The notes under the pieces were generated by a model. The model worked only from the letters and a program-made list of their open reading frames with translations, was not told the origin of the DNA and ran no database searches. From contig NZ_JACIJS010000004.1 in NCBI RefSeq assembly GCF_014199445.1, positions 62,001 to 126,000 on the forward strand: 64,000 nucleotides of DNA, written 5' to 3'. This document shows positions 36,229 to 45,775 of the stretch, in pieces. Source of the DNA: Rubricella aquisinus. Lineage in GTDB: Bacteria > Pseudomonadota > Alphaproteobacteria > Rhodobacterales > Rhodobacteraceae. Numbering within the stretch: position 1 is the stretch's first letter; every line of letters starts with the position of its first letter. The position numbers and the translations under genes are program-made.

Positions 36229-36807
36229 ATGAACACTGCACCTACCCCTTGGATGCGTTTGAGCTGTGCTGTGGCGCTGGTCGCGGCCCTTGCGGCTTGC
36301 GGCAATCGCGATGGTGCGAGTGCGGAGCGGTCGATCCTTGAGCGGGCGACGTTGCAGGATGGCGGCCCCGATGAGTTTCAGGTCATCCCGCGTGCGCCAT
36401 TGATCATCCCTCCCTCGCTCAGCGCGACGCTTCCCCTGCCGCAGGCCGGCGCGCCAAGCCGGATTGATCGCAATTCCGACGATGCCGTGCGAGAGATTTT
36501 CGTACGCGCCGCCAGCACCGCCGAAGAGCCAAATGCCGGCACCAGCCCGGGTGAGCAGATCTTCCTCGCCATGCTGCCAAGCGCATCCCAGACGGCGAAT
36601 ATCCGCGCGCTCGTGACGGCGGATGATGACGCCATCGTGCGGGAGGAAGCGCAGACGCTCACGCAGGTGCTGTTCGGTCGATCCATCTTTAATCCCTATG
36701 CCGCGCAGATCCTCAACCCACCGTTTGAGCTGTTCCGGTTGCGGGACTCCTATCCGAACGCCATCACCCCGAGCTTCGATCCCGAACTCGCCACGAACGA
36801 CGAATAA
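36229..36807 (+). CDS. DUF3035 family lipoprotein
   Basis: This 192-residue protein has a signal sequence and lipobox LAAC (Cys at about residue 25, preceded by VALVAALA), so it should be lipidated and anchored in the outer or inner membrane. The mature part matches the DUF3035 pattern, including DGGPDEFQVIPRAPLIIPP and a C-terminal PPFELFRLRDSYPNA-type tail. Function is unknown. It is 55 bases after lspA and 18 before glmM in one apparent operon, linking it to envelope biogenesis by context only. Confidence 0.82.
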   Translation: MNTAPTPWMRLSCAVALVAALAACGNRDGASAERSILERATLQDGGPDEFQVIPRAPLIIPPSLSATLPLPQAGAPSRIDRNSDDAVREIFVRAASTAEEPNAGTSPGEQIFLAMLPSASQTANIRALVTADDDAIVREEAQTLTQVLFGRSIFNPYAAQILNPPFELFRLRDSYPNAITPSFDPELATNDE

Positions 36808-36825
36808 AGTCCAAGGTCCACACCC

Positions 36826-38172
36826 ATGTCCGACACGCTTTTTGGAACCGACGGCATTCGTGGCCGTGCGAACCGTTACCCGATGACCGCCGATATGGCG
36901 CTCCGCGTCGGCATGGCGGCGGGTCATATCTTTGCCCGGAAGAACGGCGTCAAGCGGGTCGTGATCGGAAAAGACACGCGGCGATCCGGCTATATGCTGG
37001 AGACAGCGTTGACGGCTGGTTTTGCCGCTGTGGGCATGGACACGTTCGTGTCCGGCCCATTGCCGACGCCGGGCATCGGGATGCTGACGAAATCCATGCG
37101 GGCCGATCTTGGCGTGATGATTTCGGCCTCCCACAATCCCAGCCATGACAATGGCCTGAAATTCTTTGGCCCTGATGGCTATAAGCTCGACGACGATCTG
37201 GAAGCGGAGATCGCGCGGCTTGCCGTTGATGGGGTCGAGCCGGTGGACGCGATGAAAATCGGCCGCTCCCGCAGGCTGGAGGATGGCGCGGGCCGCTATG
37301 CCGAGTTTGCCAAGACGACCATCAGCCGCCGGATGCGATTTGACGGGCTACGCGTCGTGATCGATTGCGCCCATGGTGCGGCCTATAAGGTCGCGCCGGA
37401 GGTGCTGTGGGAACTTGGGGCGGAGATTTTTCCGCTTGGCGTCAATCCCAATGGCTACAACATCAATCAGGATTGCGGCTCCACCTCGACCGCGGCGGCG
37501 CAGGCCGCGGTGATCAACAACAATGCCGATATCGGCATTTGCCTTGATGGCGACGCGGACCGTCTGATCCTGATTGACGAGCATGGGCGCGTCGCGGATG
37601 GCGATCAGCTTATGGCGCTGATTGCCGAGCGGCTGCATGGCCTAGGGCGTTTGTCGAACGGGACGCTGGTGGCCACCGTGATGTCCAATCTGGGGCTGGA
37701 GCGGCATCTTGATACGATGGGCCTGTCGCTTTTGCGCACCAAGGTGGGCGATCGCCATGTGATGAAAGCGATGCGTGAGGGCGGGCATTCCCTCGGCGGG
37801 GAGCAGTCGGGCCATATCATTCTGCACGACCATGTGACCACCGGCGACGGGCTGATCGCAGCGCTTCAGGTGCTCGCCGCACTCAAGGAAACCGGGGAGC
37901 GGGCGAGCACGCTCTTGCATCGGTTCGAGCCAGTGCCGCAAAAACTCATCAATGTGCGCTACGAGGACGGGGCCAATCCGCTCGGCTCTGACACGGTGCA
38001 GGACGCGATCAAAGAGGGCGAAGAGGCCTTTGGCGATGCTGGCCGCCTTCTGATCCGCAAATCGGGGACAGAGCCGCTGATCCGCGTGATGGGCGAATGC
38101 GAGGACGAGGCGCTTATGGACAGCACGCTCGCCCAGATCGTGGAAGCGGTGGAGGAAGCGGGCCGCGTCTGA
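36826..38172 (+). CDS. glmM: Phosphoglucosamine mutase
   Basis: This 448-residue alpha-D-phosphohexomutase interconverts glucosamine-6-phosphate and glucosamine-1-phosphate for UDP-GlcNAc synthesis. The active-site Ser is in [11 protein letters not shown] (about residue 104), the metal loop is DGDADR, and the sugar-specificity loop is GGEQSGHI. The C-terminal phosphate-binding loop is [14 protein letters not shown]. It is the third gene of the lspA - DUF3035 - glmM string. Confidence 0.97.
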   Translation: MSDTLFGTDGIRGRANRYPMTADMALRVGMAAGHIFARKNGVKRVVIGKDTRRSGYMLETALTAGFAAVGMDTFVSGPLPTPGIGMLTKSMRADLGVMISASHNPSHDNGLKFFGPDGYKLDDDLEAEIARLAVDGVEPVDAMKIGRSRRLEDGAGRYAEFAKTTISRRMRFDGLRVVIDCAHGAAYKVAPEVLWELGAEIFPLGVNPNGYNINQDCGSTSTAAAQAAVINNNADIGICLDGDADRLILIDEHGRVADGDQLMALIAERLHGLGRLSNGTLVATVMSNLGLERHLDTMGLSLLRTKVGDRHVMKAMREGGHSLGGEQSGHIILHDHVTTGDGLIAALQVLAALKETGERASTLLHRFEPVPQKLINVRYEDGANPLGSDTVQDAIKEGEEAFGDAGRLLIRKSGTEPLIRVMGECEDEALMDSTLAQIVEAVEEAGRV

Positions 38173-38188
38173 CCCGCCTCATCCTGTA

Positions 38189-38725
38189 TCAGACGGCGCC
38201 GGTATATTCGCCGCGCGCCGGGTAGTCATTCTTGATCGCGAAATCGAGCGCGCCGACCAATTCGGAGAAATGCGGCCGCACGAACGGCATGGTCTGCACC
38301 GACCCGTAATAGAGCGTTTGTTGCGGCGTCACCAAAAACAGCCCCGGCTCGGAAAACAGCGCAGGCTCCTCGATCCCGATGGAGGTTTTGCCGCGCGAGG
38401 TGGAGATATAAAGCCCCCATTCCCGCGCCTTGGCCAAGGACAGGTCATAGCCGAACCGAAGCGCGGTCGCGCCGATCTTTTCCTGCATCGCGCGGGTGCG
38501 CTCCTCCCCATCGGAGCTGATCGCGATGGTTTTCACGCCACGCTCCGCGAAATCGGCCACGCGTTTTTCAAGCTCGGTCAGATAGGTCGCGCAGATCGGG
38601 CAGTGCAACCCGCGGTAAAAGCAGATGACCGTGCCGCGCTCATCGCTGTCGGAGGACAGATCAAACGCGCCGTGGTCAAGCGTGGGCAGGGACAAATCGG
38701 GTGTTTTCTGGCGGGGCATCAGCAT
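38189..38725 (-). CDS. AhpC/TSA-family redoxin (peroxiredoxin-like)
   Basis: This 178-residue thioredoxin-fold protein has the active-site segment FYRGLHCPICATYL, with Cys42 and Cys45 in a CxxC arrangement rather than the single peroxidatic Cys of classical AhpC. It has no signal peptide, so it is cytosolic. The C-terminal half (SEPGLFLVTPQQTLYYGSVQTMPFVRPHF) is typical of the uncharacterised peroxiredoxin-like group. AAAGGA precedes the ATG at 38725; an internal ATG six bases downstream is also possible. It is divergent from an AraC regulator only 45 bases away, which probably controls it. Confidence 0.85.
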   Translation of the reverse strand: MLMPRQKTPDLSLPTLDHGAFDLSSDSDERGTVICFYRGLHCPICATYLTELEKRVADFAERGVKTIAISSDGEERTRAMQEKIGATALRFGYDLSLAKAREWGLYISTSRGKTSIGIEEPALFSEPGLFLVTPQQTLYYGSVQTMPFVRPHFSELVGALDFAIKNDYPARGEYTGAV

Positions 38726-38761
38726 CGGGCAATCCTTTGTGTTTGTGTGGTGCTGAGATTG

Positions 38762-38769
38762 TGATATCA
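38762..38769. promoter_or_regulatory. Palindrome in the redoxin-AraC divergent promoter region
   Basis: The 8-bp palindrome TGATATCA lies one base before the AraC start codon, inside the 45-base divergent region. It is a candidate half of an operator, but AraC-type sites are usually direct repeats and it could be chance. Confidence 0.25.
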
Positions 38770-38770
38770 G

Positions 38771-39571
38771 ATGTTCATGTCTGATAATTCCAATATACCT
38801 GACCAAATTCCCGATAATCGCCGGTTTGATCGGCTGAACACGTTGATGGAACGGTTCAGCCTTGATGTGCGCCCAGCCCCTGTTGGCAAGGCGGATCTGC
38901 TGATCACGGGTGGATCCGCGCCAGAGATGCTGCTGTTTGGGCGGGGGATCGCGCCGGGGCCAAAGGACACGGTGTTTTTCGCCGCGCGTGTTGATTGGGG
39001 TGGGGCGCAGAACCCGCTTTTGGCGGCACTGCCGGAGCGGATCACCCTTCCGATTGCTCAGGATGCGGACCTGAGCGCGCTCGTGGCGGTCATGCGGGCC
39101 GAGGTGACAGCGCAGCGCTGCGGCGGCGGATCGGTGCTGAGCCGCTTGGCCGAAGTGCTGGTCGTGCGGCTTTTGCGCCGCCAGATTGAGGAGGGCGCGT
39201 CCTCCGGCGGGGTGCTTGCCGGACTGGCCGATCCGCGATTGAGCCGGGCTATTGTCGCGATGCATGATGATCCGGGTCATGGCTGGACCAGCGGGAGCCT
39301 TGCCGACGTCGCGGGCCTGTCCCTCAGCCGGTTTTCCGATCTGTTCCTGACCTGCGTGGGGGAGACCCCGATGTCCTACCTACGCCGCTGGCGGCTGACC
39401 CTCGCGAGACAGGATATCGAGCGGGGGGACCGGATAGGCACGGTGGCGCATCGCTATGCGTATGGCTCTGCCGAAGGGTTCACGCGCGCGTTTCGCAAAT
39501 ATCACGGCACAGCCCCCATTGCGCTGCGCCGGGACCGGCAGGGCGCTCAGGACGTCAGCCAGGTGTCGTAG
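38771..39571 (+). CDS. AraC family transcriptional regulator
   Basis: This 266-residue protein has an N-terminal cupin-type AraC sensor domain (about residues 20-150, including the segment GGSVLSRLAEVLVVRLLRRQ) and a C-terminal AraC DNA-binding domain. The C-terminal domain has two helix-turn-helix units (SLADVAGLSLSRFSDLFLTCVGETPMSYLRRWRL and VAHRYAYGSAEGFTRAFRKYHGTAP). It belongs to the cupin_6-type AraC group often paired with redox or short-chain enzymes. It is divergent from the redoxin, its most likely target, and its end overlaps the convergent isomerase gene by 25 bases. Confidence 0.9.
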   Translation: MFMSDNSNIPDQIPDNRRFDRLNTLMERFSLDVRPAPVGKADLLITGGSAPEMLLFGRGIAPGPKDTVFFAARVDWGGAQNPLLAALPERITLPIAQDADLSALVAVMRAEVTAQRCGGGSVLSRLAEVLVVRLLRRQIEEGASSGGVLAGLADPRLSRAIVAMHDDPGHGWTSGSLADVAGLSLSRFSDLFLTCVGETPMSYLRRWRLTLARQDIERGDRIGTVAHRYAYGSAEGFTRAFRKYHGTAPIALRRDRQGAQDVSQVS

Positions 39572-40230
39572 TCGGATACCAAAAGATGCGCGGGTGTCTC
39601 GTCCTCCTCGACCTTGGCGAAGCGGCCGATTGGGGCTTCGAACACGTTGTCGGTCAGGTCGTCATTGACGGTGGACACTTCCCCGATCAGCACATCGGCC
39701 CCTTCCCCCCAGAACGCGTGCCAGACGCCGGGCATCAAGGTCACGCTTTCGCCGGGGGCAAGCGCGATCTTTCCGCCCGCCTTCACGGTGCGCAATTGCC
39801 CATCGCACGGCACCGTCACATCGGCCTCCCGGTCGATGCTGCCATCGGGCGCGGAGGCAAACAGTTCCAGCACCAGCGCACCGCCGCCGCGATTGATGAT
39901 GTCTTCCGCCTTGATGTTGTGGCGGTGCATCGGGCTGATCTGATTTTCGCGGGAGATCATGATCTTTTCCGCGTAGAGCATCCCGCGCCCTTTGCTCAAA
40001 TCCGCCATCTCCCCATTGCGCACGGTAAAGAGGAACAGGCCCAGTTCATCAAATTTGCCCTGCCCGTAATCGGTAATGTCCCAGCCAAGGCGGCTTTTGA
40101 CGATCCCATCGGGGCGCTTTTCCTGCATCTCCGCTGCGCTCCAATAGGCGAAGGGCGGCATAATATAGCCAAAAGACCGGATGAACGCGTCCCCGGCGTG
40201 GAGGATTTCGTTGATTTCGGAACGTTTCAT
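39547..40230 (-). CDS. D-lyxose ketol-isomerase family protein
   Basis: This 227-residue single-domain cupin starts MKRSEINEIL, the usual N-terminus of D-lyxose isomerases. The metal-binding motif MHRHNIKAEDI supplies two His and a Glu, and a further His is in MPGVWHAFW. Family members interconvert D-lyxose/D-xylulose and D-mannose/D-fructose. No sugar transporter or kinase is adjacent, so the physiological substrate is open. The ATG is followed upstream by a ~440-base gap leading to tRNA-Arg. Confidence 0.88.
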   Translation of the reverse strand: MKRSEINEILHAGDAFIRSFGYIMPPFAYWSAAEMQEKRPDGIVKSRLGWDITDYGQGKFDELGLFLFTVRNGEMADLSKGRGMLYAEKIMISRENQISPMHRHNIKAEDIINRGGGALVLELFASAPDGSIDREADVTVPCDGQLRTVKAGGKIALAPGESVTLMPGVWHAFWGEGADVLIGEVSTVNDDLTDNVFEAPIGRFAKVEEDETPAHLLVSDYDTWLTS

Positions 40231-40670
40231 GATTTGGCCCTTTTCCTGCGCGCTGGGGATGCTTTGTATCTAGAAGAAATCCTTATCTGCATTCGTATGC
40301 AAGCGTCTTGGCCCGTGGCCATCCATATTTGTGTGTATCCGAGAGATGTGGAGCGTCACTCTCGCATGGTCAGAAGCGGCGGGCAATTCGACACGTCCTT
40401 TCCGAGTTTCGGGATGATGCGTGCTGTTCACGCAAACCGGTGACGTTGTCGCAAGCTATGGTCCATCTGGACTGGCAGTAATCCTTCCTCCCAGTCCTTT
40501 TGACGGGTCGGTTTTCCAGCATCATGGGGCTTCGTCTATTGATGACATGGCCTCTCCGTTAAAGAGCGGTGAGAGACCGACCGGCGCAAAAATAGAGTCA
40601 AAATAGGGGCAAGGAATCTCGCCGCTCAAAGACAGCGATCCGAAATTCTCAATAATTTCAATATGATCAG
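40231..40670. other. Gene-poor region downstream of tRNA-Arg
   Basis: This ~440-base stretch contains no confident gene and is less GC-rich than its neighbours, especially 40560-40670. A 61-codon open frame at 40421-40606 has no recognisable domain and no good ribosome binding site. The region abuts the 3' end of tRNA-Arg, a common integration site, but I found no duplicated tRNA end or integrase. Confidence 0.5.
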
Positions 40671-40747
40671 TGGTGACCCCGACTGGATTCGAACCAGTGG
40701 CCCTCAGATTAGGAATCTGATGCTCTATCCTGCTGAGCTACGGGGCC
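40671..40747 (-). tRNA. tRNA-Arg (anticodon CCT)
   Basis: This 77-nt minus-strand gene folds into a cloverleaf. The acceptor is GGCCCCG/CGGGGTC (one G-U), the anticodon arm is CAGATTCCTAATCTG with CCT, the T loop is TTCGAAT, and the CCA end is encoded. It decodes AGG. Confidence 0.97.
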
Positions 40748-40864
40748 GGACACTGCTTTTTCGGTCTAGCGACCGCTCACGCGAGCGTCAATTCAGCAAT
40801 CGGATTGGAACCGTTAGGCTGCTTGCGTATTGTCTTGAGAGATAACCAGTCACGAGGTCCGCCC

Positions 40865-42475
40865 ATGTTCCGCTTGTCGTCCGTCTTTGCCATTGGTCTG
40901 GCCAGCCTTGTCATGGCCTGTGAGCCGATTCCGGTGGCGACGGATACGCGGCCCGCACCGCCTGTGGTGACGGCCCCGGCGGGCGGGGCGCAGCCGGTGG
41001 AGGTGTCTCGCGATCGGATTACGGGCGGCGGCGCGGTTGCCGCCAGCCCCATAACCTCACAACCCGCGCGGATCGCCCGCTCCACCCGCACCGCCGAGGA
41101 GCAGCGCATCGGGGATGAGGAGCATCCAAAGATCATCGCGGAATTCGGCGGGGAGGTCACGGATCGGCGGCTCAAATCCTATGTGGACCGGATCGGGCGC
41201 GACCTTGTCGCCATCTCAGAGGAGCCGAATGAGCGCTGGACCTTCACCATCCTCGACAGCCCGGTCATCAACGCGTTCGCCCTGCCGGGGGGGTATGTGT
41301 ATGTCACGCGCGGGCTGATTGCGCTTGCCGATAATGAGGCCGAATTGGCTGCCGTTATCGGCCATGAGATCGGGCATATTACCGCCAAACATTCGCGCGA
41401 ACGGAACGAACGGGCGCAGGAGGGCAATCTGGGCGTTCTGGGTGCGATCCTTGTCGGGGCCGTGCTGGGTGGGGAGGATGGTGCGCAGATCGGCCAGCAG
41501 ATCGGCACGACGCTCGCGGGCGGTCGGACCGCCAGCTATTCCCGGTCGCAGGAGTTTGACGCGGATGTCATCGGCATCCGCTATCTCGCGCTCGCTGGAT
41601 ATGATCCGCGCGCGCAGGCCACGTTCTTGCAGTCCCTTGAACAGCAGTCCGCCCTGAATGATCGCCGCGCGGGGCGGGAGCGGATGGCAGGTCGCGTCGA
41701 TTTTCTGGCCACGCACCCCGCGACTGGCGACCGGATCGCGCAGGCCCGCCGCTATGGTGAGGAGCTGTTGCGCACTGTCCCCGCGCCCCGTCTTGGCACG
41801 GCAGAGCACCTCGCCGCGATTGACGGCATGGTGTATTCGGATGCCGCCGATCAGGGCTTTGTGCGGAACGGAGCGTTTGTGCATCCCGGTTTGGGCTTTG
41901 AATTCACGCCGCCGCCGGGATGGAGCCTGGACAACCTGCCGACCCTGGTCGGGATGCGCGGGCCGGGGGGTGCGCAGCTTGTGTTCGATGGCGGCCTGTC
42001 GCGGCTGTCACCGGCAGACTATATCCGTCAGTCATGGCTGCCGGAACTGGCGGAGAGCAATGGCATTCAGCCAGCCTCCGAAATTGAACGCCTCACGGTC
42101 AACGGATTGCAGGCCGCACGGATTGATGCGCGCCTGCGGGTGCAATCGGGCGTCGGTTATGCCCAGCTTTACGCGATCCAAAAGGGGGAGCAGATTTATC
42201 GCTTTCGCGGGCTGACGCCGGTCAATTCGACCGCGGGCCGGGCGGAGATTGCGCGGGCGGCGACCAGTTTCCGCGCCCTCAGCGCGCGTGAGATCGCCTC
42301 AGAAACCCCGCCGCGCATTCGCGCCTATACCGTGCGGCGCGGTGACAGTGCAGCCAGCATCGCGCAGCGAATGGAGGTGCCGGAGCCGAAGCTGGACCAG
42401 TTTCTTGTTCTAAATTCGCTGCCCGCCAACACGGTCCTGCGCCCCGGTCAGGTGGTCAAGATCGTGACGCAGTAG
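40865..42475 (+). CDS. M48 family metalloprotease lipoprotein with C-terminal LysM domain
   Basis: This 536-residue protein has a signal peptide with lipobox LVMAC (Cys at about residue 19). A Pro-rich spacer and an M48 peptidase domain follow, with zinc motif HEIGH at about residues 167-171 and Glu ligand in SRSQEFDADVIG. A long central region may bind partners. The C-terminal LysM (RAYTVRRGDSAASIAQRM to LRPGQVVKIV) should bind peptidoglycan. It is probably a periplasmic, outer-membrane-anchored quality-control protease related to BepA/LoiP. It converges on ubiB with four bases between stops. Confidence 0.9.
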   Translation: MFRLSSVFAIGLASLVMACEPIPVATDTRPAPPVVTAPAGGAQPVEVSRDRITGGGAVAASPITSQPARIARSTRTAEEQRIGDEEHPKIIAEFGGEVTDRRLKSYVDRIGRDLVAISEEPNERWTFTILDSPVINAFALPGGYVYVTRGLIALADNEAELAAVIGHEIGHITAKHSRERNERAQEGNLGVLGAILVGAVLGGEDGAQIGQQIGTTLAGGRTASYSRSQEFDADVIGIRYLALAGYDPRAQATFLQSLEQQSALNDRRAGRERMAGRVDFLATHPATGDRIAQARRYGEELLRTVPAPRLGTAEHLAAIDGMVYSDAADQGFVRNGAFVHPGLGFEFTPPPGWSLDNLPTLVGMRGPGGAQLVFDGGLSRLSPADYIRQSWLPELAESNGIQPASEIERLTVNGLQAARIDARLRVQSGVGYAQLYAIQKGEQIYRFRGLTPVNSTAGRAEIARAATSFRALSAREIASETPPRIRAYTVRRGDSAASIAQRMEVPEPKLDQFLVLNSLPANTVLRPGQVVKIVTQ

Positions 42476-42493
42476 CGCGCTATCCCAGCGCGC
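42475..42493. terminator. Hairpin at the M48 protease / ubiB convergence
   Basis: GCGCGCT (42475-42481) pairs perfectly with AGCGCGC (42487-42493) around ATCCC, spanning both stop codons. The GC stem is strong but no T run follows on either strand. It is a plausible shared transcript end, unproven. Confidence 0.4.
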
Positions 42494-44030
42494 TCAGCGT
42501 GGCCCAAATGACGACCAACACGCCCCCCGCGCAGCCCATGCCGCTCAAAAACCACATCCAGCCGGGGATGCGGTTGTCCTTGGCGGGGGGCGGTGTCGCA
42601 TTGGCGCGGATCAGCGCGTCCTCTGCCATGCGCGGCAACAAGGGGCCAAACCGGGCCAGCACCTTCACCGTTTCGGCCAGATCGCGGGCAATCGCCTTTG
42701 GCCCAAGGTTATCGCGGATGTATTTCTCCACGATGGGCTTGGCGTAGCGCCACATATTCATGTTCGGATCAAGGGAGCGCCCGACCCCTTCGGCCACCAC
42801 CATCGTGCGCTGCAACAGCAACAATTCGGTGCGGGTTTCCATCCCGAATTGCTCCGTCACGTTGAACAGATGCGCCAGCAGACGCGCCATGGAGATTTTG
42901 GAGGCATCCTGCCCAAAAATCGGCTCCGCGATGGAGCGCAGCGCCTGAGCGAACTGATCCACGTCCTTATCCGCAGGGACATAGCCTGCCTCGAAATGGA
43001 CCTCCGCCACACGTTTGTAATCCTTGCTCAGGAAGCCAAACAGGATTTCGGCGTAGACGCGGCGGGTATAGGCATCAATCCGGCCCATGATCCCGAAATC
43101 GAGGGCAACAAGGTTGCCCGCCTCATCGACCTTGAGGTTGCCATGGTGCATGTCGCCGTGAAATAGCCCGTCGCGCAGCGCGTGGCTGAGGAACATCTGG
43201 TTCACCCGCTCCGCCATTTCGGTCATGTCGATGCCGCGCGCGCGCAATTCGTCGATATCCCCGAAATTCGTGCCGCTGATCCATTCTGTCGTCATCACGC
43301 GAGAGCCGCTGGCCCCCCACATGACCGCAGGCACGCGAAAGCCCTCATCCTGCGCGGTATTGGCGCCAAATTCGGCGGCGGCGGCGCATTCTAGGCGGAA
43401 ATCAATCTCCCCCTGCACGGTTTGGTCGAAATGCGCGACCACGTCGCGGGGTTTCAGGCGGCGGGCCTTGGGTGCGAAAAACTCGATGACCGACGCCACG
43501 AAATAAAACGCGTCGATATCCTTGCGAAACGCCTTGGCGATGCCGGGGCGGCGGACCTTGACCGCGACTTCCTCGCCTGTGTCGCGCATCCGGGCGCGGT
43601 GGACCTGCGCGATGGAGGCAGCCGCGATCGGCTCGCTAAACTCGCTGAACACCTCCTCAACCGGTTGGCCAAGGTCATAGGCGATCTCGGCCCGCGCCTC
43701 CGCCATGGAGAAGGGCGGCAGATCATCCTGAAGGATGCGCAACTGCATCGACAACTCTTGCCCCGTCACATCGGGACGGGTGGACAGGATCTGCCCGAAC
43801 TTGATGTAGGACGGCCCAAGGGCGGTGATCGCGCGGACAACGGGGGGGAGGGTCGGATCGCCCTTCAGCCCCAGCCATTGAACCGGCCATAACAGCACCT
43901 TGCCCGCAATGCGCAGGGACCGAGGGGCCTGCATCGCCTCCATCGCCTGATCGAGCGCACCTGTGCGCTGAAACGTGGTGCCAGTGCGCGCAAGCCGCCA
44001 AAGATTGCTGAAAACGCTCAAATCTTCCAA
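42480..44030 (-). CDS. ubiB: Ubiquinone biosynthesis protein UbiB (ABC1/ADCK-like)
   Basis: This 516-residue atypical kinase-like protein is needed for ubiquinone synthesis. The N-terminal KxGQ motif is [13 protein letters not shown]. The Ala-rich loop is [15 protein letters not shown], the catalytic Lys is in VAVKVRRPG, and metal-site residues are in [11 protein letters not shown] and [10 protein letters not shown]-terminal transmembrane helix ([22 protein letters not shown]) anchors it. No ATG is available: the likely start is TTG at 44030, inside the end of ubiE, or TTG at 44021, which overlaps the ubiE stop as TTGA. Confidence 0.93.
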   Translation of the reverse strand: MEDLSVFSNLWRLARTGTTFQRTGALDQAMEAMQAPRSLRIAGKVLLWPVQWLGLKGDPTLPPVVRAITALGPSYIKFGQILSTRPDVTGQELSMQLRILQDDLPPFSMAEARAEIAYDLGQPVEEVFSEFSEPIAAASIAQVHRARMRDTGEEVAVKVRRPGIAKAFRKDIDAFYFVASVIEFFAPKARRLKPRDVVAHFDQTVQGEIDFRLECAAAAEFGANTAQDEGFRVPAVMWGASGSRVMTTEWISGTNFGDIDELRARGIDMTEMAERVNQMFLSHALRDGLFHGDMHHGNLKVDEAGNLVALDFGIMGRIDAYTRRVYAEILFGFLSKDYKRVAEVHFEAGYVPADKDVDQFAQALRSIAEPIFGQDASKISMARLLAHLFNVTEQFGMETRTELLLLQRTMVVAEGVGRSLDPNMNMWRYAKPIVEKYIRDNLGPKAIARDLAETVKVLARFGPLLPRMAEDALIRANATPPPAKDNRIPGWMWFLSGMGCAGGVLVVIWATLSALG

Positions 44031-44755
44031 CCCGAATGAATCGCCGCAATCCCCATGGAGAAGTTGCGATATTTCACCTGTTCAAAGCCCGCATCACGGA
44101 TTTTCGCGGCAAAGCTGTCCTGATCGGGAAACTTGCGGATCGATTCGACAAGGTATTGATAACTATCGCGATCCTTGGCGATCACCGCGCCCATTTCCGG
44201 GATCACGTTGAACGAATACCGGTCATAGGCCCATTGCAGCAGATCGTTGGGGATCTGGCTGAACTCAAGGCACATGAACCGCCCGCCGGGCTTGAGCACA
44301 CGAAAGGCCTCGCGCAGCGCGTCGTCGATCCGGGTCACGTTCCGAATGCCAAAGCTGATCGTGTAGGCATCGAATGTGTTGTTCTCAAACGGCAGGGCCA
44401 TCGCGTCGCCCACAACCCAATCAAGCGGCGCGCCTTGCGCCTCTGGCCGTTTCTTGCCCTCCTCCAGCATGGAGGCGGTCATGTCGCACACCGTTGCGTG
44501 CCCCCCGCCGCGCTTTTGGAAGCGAAACGCAATATCGCCCGTGCCGCCCGCCACATCCAAGAGCCGCATATTGGGCCGGGGCGCGAGCCAATCCATCAGC
44601 CCGTCTTTCCACAGCCGGTGAATGCCAAGGCTCATCACATCGTTCATCACGTCGTAATTGCCCGCAACGGAGGAAAACACGCCGTGCACCAGCCCTGCTT
44701 TTTCCTCTTCCGCCACGTCGCGGAACCCGAAATGGGTGGTGCGTTCGATTGCCAT
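44018..44755 (-). CDS. ubiE: Ubiquinone/menaquinone C-methyltransferase UbiE
   Basis: This 245-residue SAM-dependent methyltransferase has motif [16 protein letters not shown] (about residues 62-76). The UbiE signatures [17 protein letters not shown] and [25 protein letters not shown] are present. It methylates the quinone ring precursor. AAGGAG eight bases before the ATG at 44755 fixes the start. The end overlaps the start of ubiB, giving a coupled ubiE-ubiB unit. It is divergent from mutM. Confidence 0.95.
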   Translation of the reverse strand: MAIERTTHFGFRDVAEEEKAGLVHGVFSSVAGNYDVMNDVMSLGIHRLWKDGLMDWLAPRPNMRLLDVAGGTGDIAFRFQKRGGGHATVCDMTASMLEEGKKRPEAQGAPLDWVVGDAMALPFENNTFDAYTISFGIRNVTRIDDALREAFRVLKPGGRFMCLEFSQIPNDLLQWAYDRYSFNVIPEMGAVIAKDRDSYQYLVESIRKFPDQDSFAAKIRDAGFEQVKYRNFSMGIAAIHSGWKI

Positions 44756-44845
44756 GGATGTATCTCCTTTATTCACGGCTAAACTAGTCATAGTTGCGCC
44801 GGGGGGAAGGGCCAAATCGCCTCACTCCCCGTGAACGGAGGGAAT

Positions 44846-45700
44846 ATGCCTGAATTGCCAGAGGTTGAGACGGTCCGTCGCGGGCTTGTCCCCGTGATGG
44901 AAGGCAAGGTGATCGCGCGCGCGGATGTGCGCCGCCCTGATCTGCGCTGGCCGTTCCCGCCGCGGATGGCAGAGCGGCTGACGGGCGCGCGGGTGCTGCG
45001 CCTTGGCCGCCGGTCGAAATACATCCTCGCCGATCTGGATACGGGGGAGACGCTCATTATCCATCTGGGCATGTCAGGCCGGATGCTGATCACCGGGCGG
45101 GATATGTTGGGGGAATTCCACCACCTCCACCCCGCGCCCGAAAAGCACGATCATGTCGTGCTCGATATCGAGGGTGGCGCGCGGGTCACGTTCAATGATG
45201 CGCGCCGGTTCGGGGCGATGGATATCTGCGCCACAGATCAGATCGACGCGCATAAGCTCATCGCCGTTCTGGGGCCGGAGCCGTATGACAACCGGTTTAA
45301 CGCGGCCTATCTGGCGGACGCGTTCGCGGCCAAATCCACGCCCATCAAATCGGCCCTGCTGGATCAGCGAATCGTGGCAGGTTTGGGCAATATCTACGTT
45401 TGTGAGGCGCTTTGGCGGGCTGGAATTTCACCCAAACGGCTCGCGAAAAATGTGAGCAGAAAGAGGGTTGAAAAACTTGCGCCGATCATTCGTGCGGTGC
45501 TCGATGACGCGATTGCGGCGGGGGGATCTTCGCTCCGGGATTACCGGCAGGCGGATGGGGAACTTGGCTATTTTCAACACTCTTTCGCCGCCTATGGCCG
45601 GGAAGGGGAGCCATGCCGCACCCCCGACTGTGGCGGGCAGATTGGCCGAATCGTGCAATCCGGCCGCTCCTCCTTTTATTGCAGCACCTGCCAGCGATAA
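44846..45700 (+). CDS. mutM: Formamidopyrimidine-DNA glycosylase
   Basis: This 284-residue bifunctional glycosylase/AP lyase removes 8-oxoguanine and formamidopyrimidines. The mature N-terminus [13 protein letters not shown] carries the catalytic Pro and Glu. A helix-two-turn-helix lies around residues 150-230, and the C-terminal zinc finger has four Cys ([10 protein letters not shown] and FYCSTCQR). GGAGGGAAT precedes this ATG; an in-frame ATG 15 bases upstream would bury the catalytic Pro and is rejected. Confidence 0.97.
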   Translation: MPELPEVETVRRGLVPVMEGKVIARADVRRPDLRWPFPPRMAERLTGARVLRLGRRSKYILADLDTGETLIIHLGMSGRMLITGRDMLGEFHHLHPAPEKHDHVVLDIEGGARVTFNDARRFGAMDICATDQIDAHKLIAVLGPEPYDNRFNAAYLADAFAAKSTPIKSALLDQRIVAGLGNIYVCEALWRAGISPKRLAKNVSRKRVEKLAPIIRAVLDDAIAAGGSSLRDYRQADGELGYFQHSFAAYGREGEPCRTPDCGGQIGRIVQSGRSSFYCSTCQR

Positions 45701-45775
45701 GCGCTGGGGGTTGATCTTGGATCGTTGCTCGGTCAGACACAGGGCCGATTTGACCAAACCGGAGACGTTGCCGTC

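Noticed and set aside
40421-40606. Small open frame of 61 codons near tRNA-Arg
   Set aside because: It has no ribosome binding site, no domain and an ordinary length for chance.
40231-40747. Duplicated tRNA-Arg 3' end as an attachment-site pair
   Set aside because: A scan of the 440-base flank for the terminal 20-25 bases of the tRNA found no second copy.
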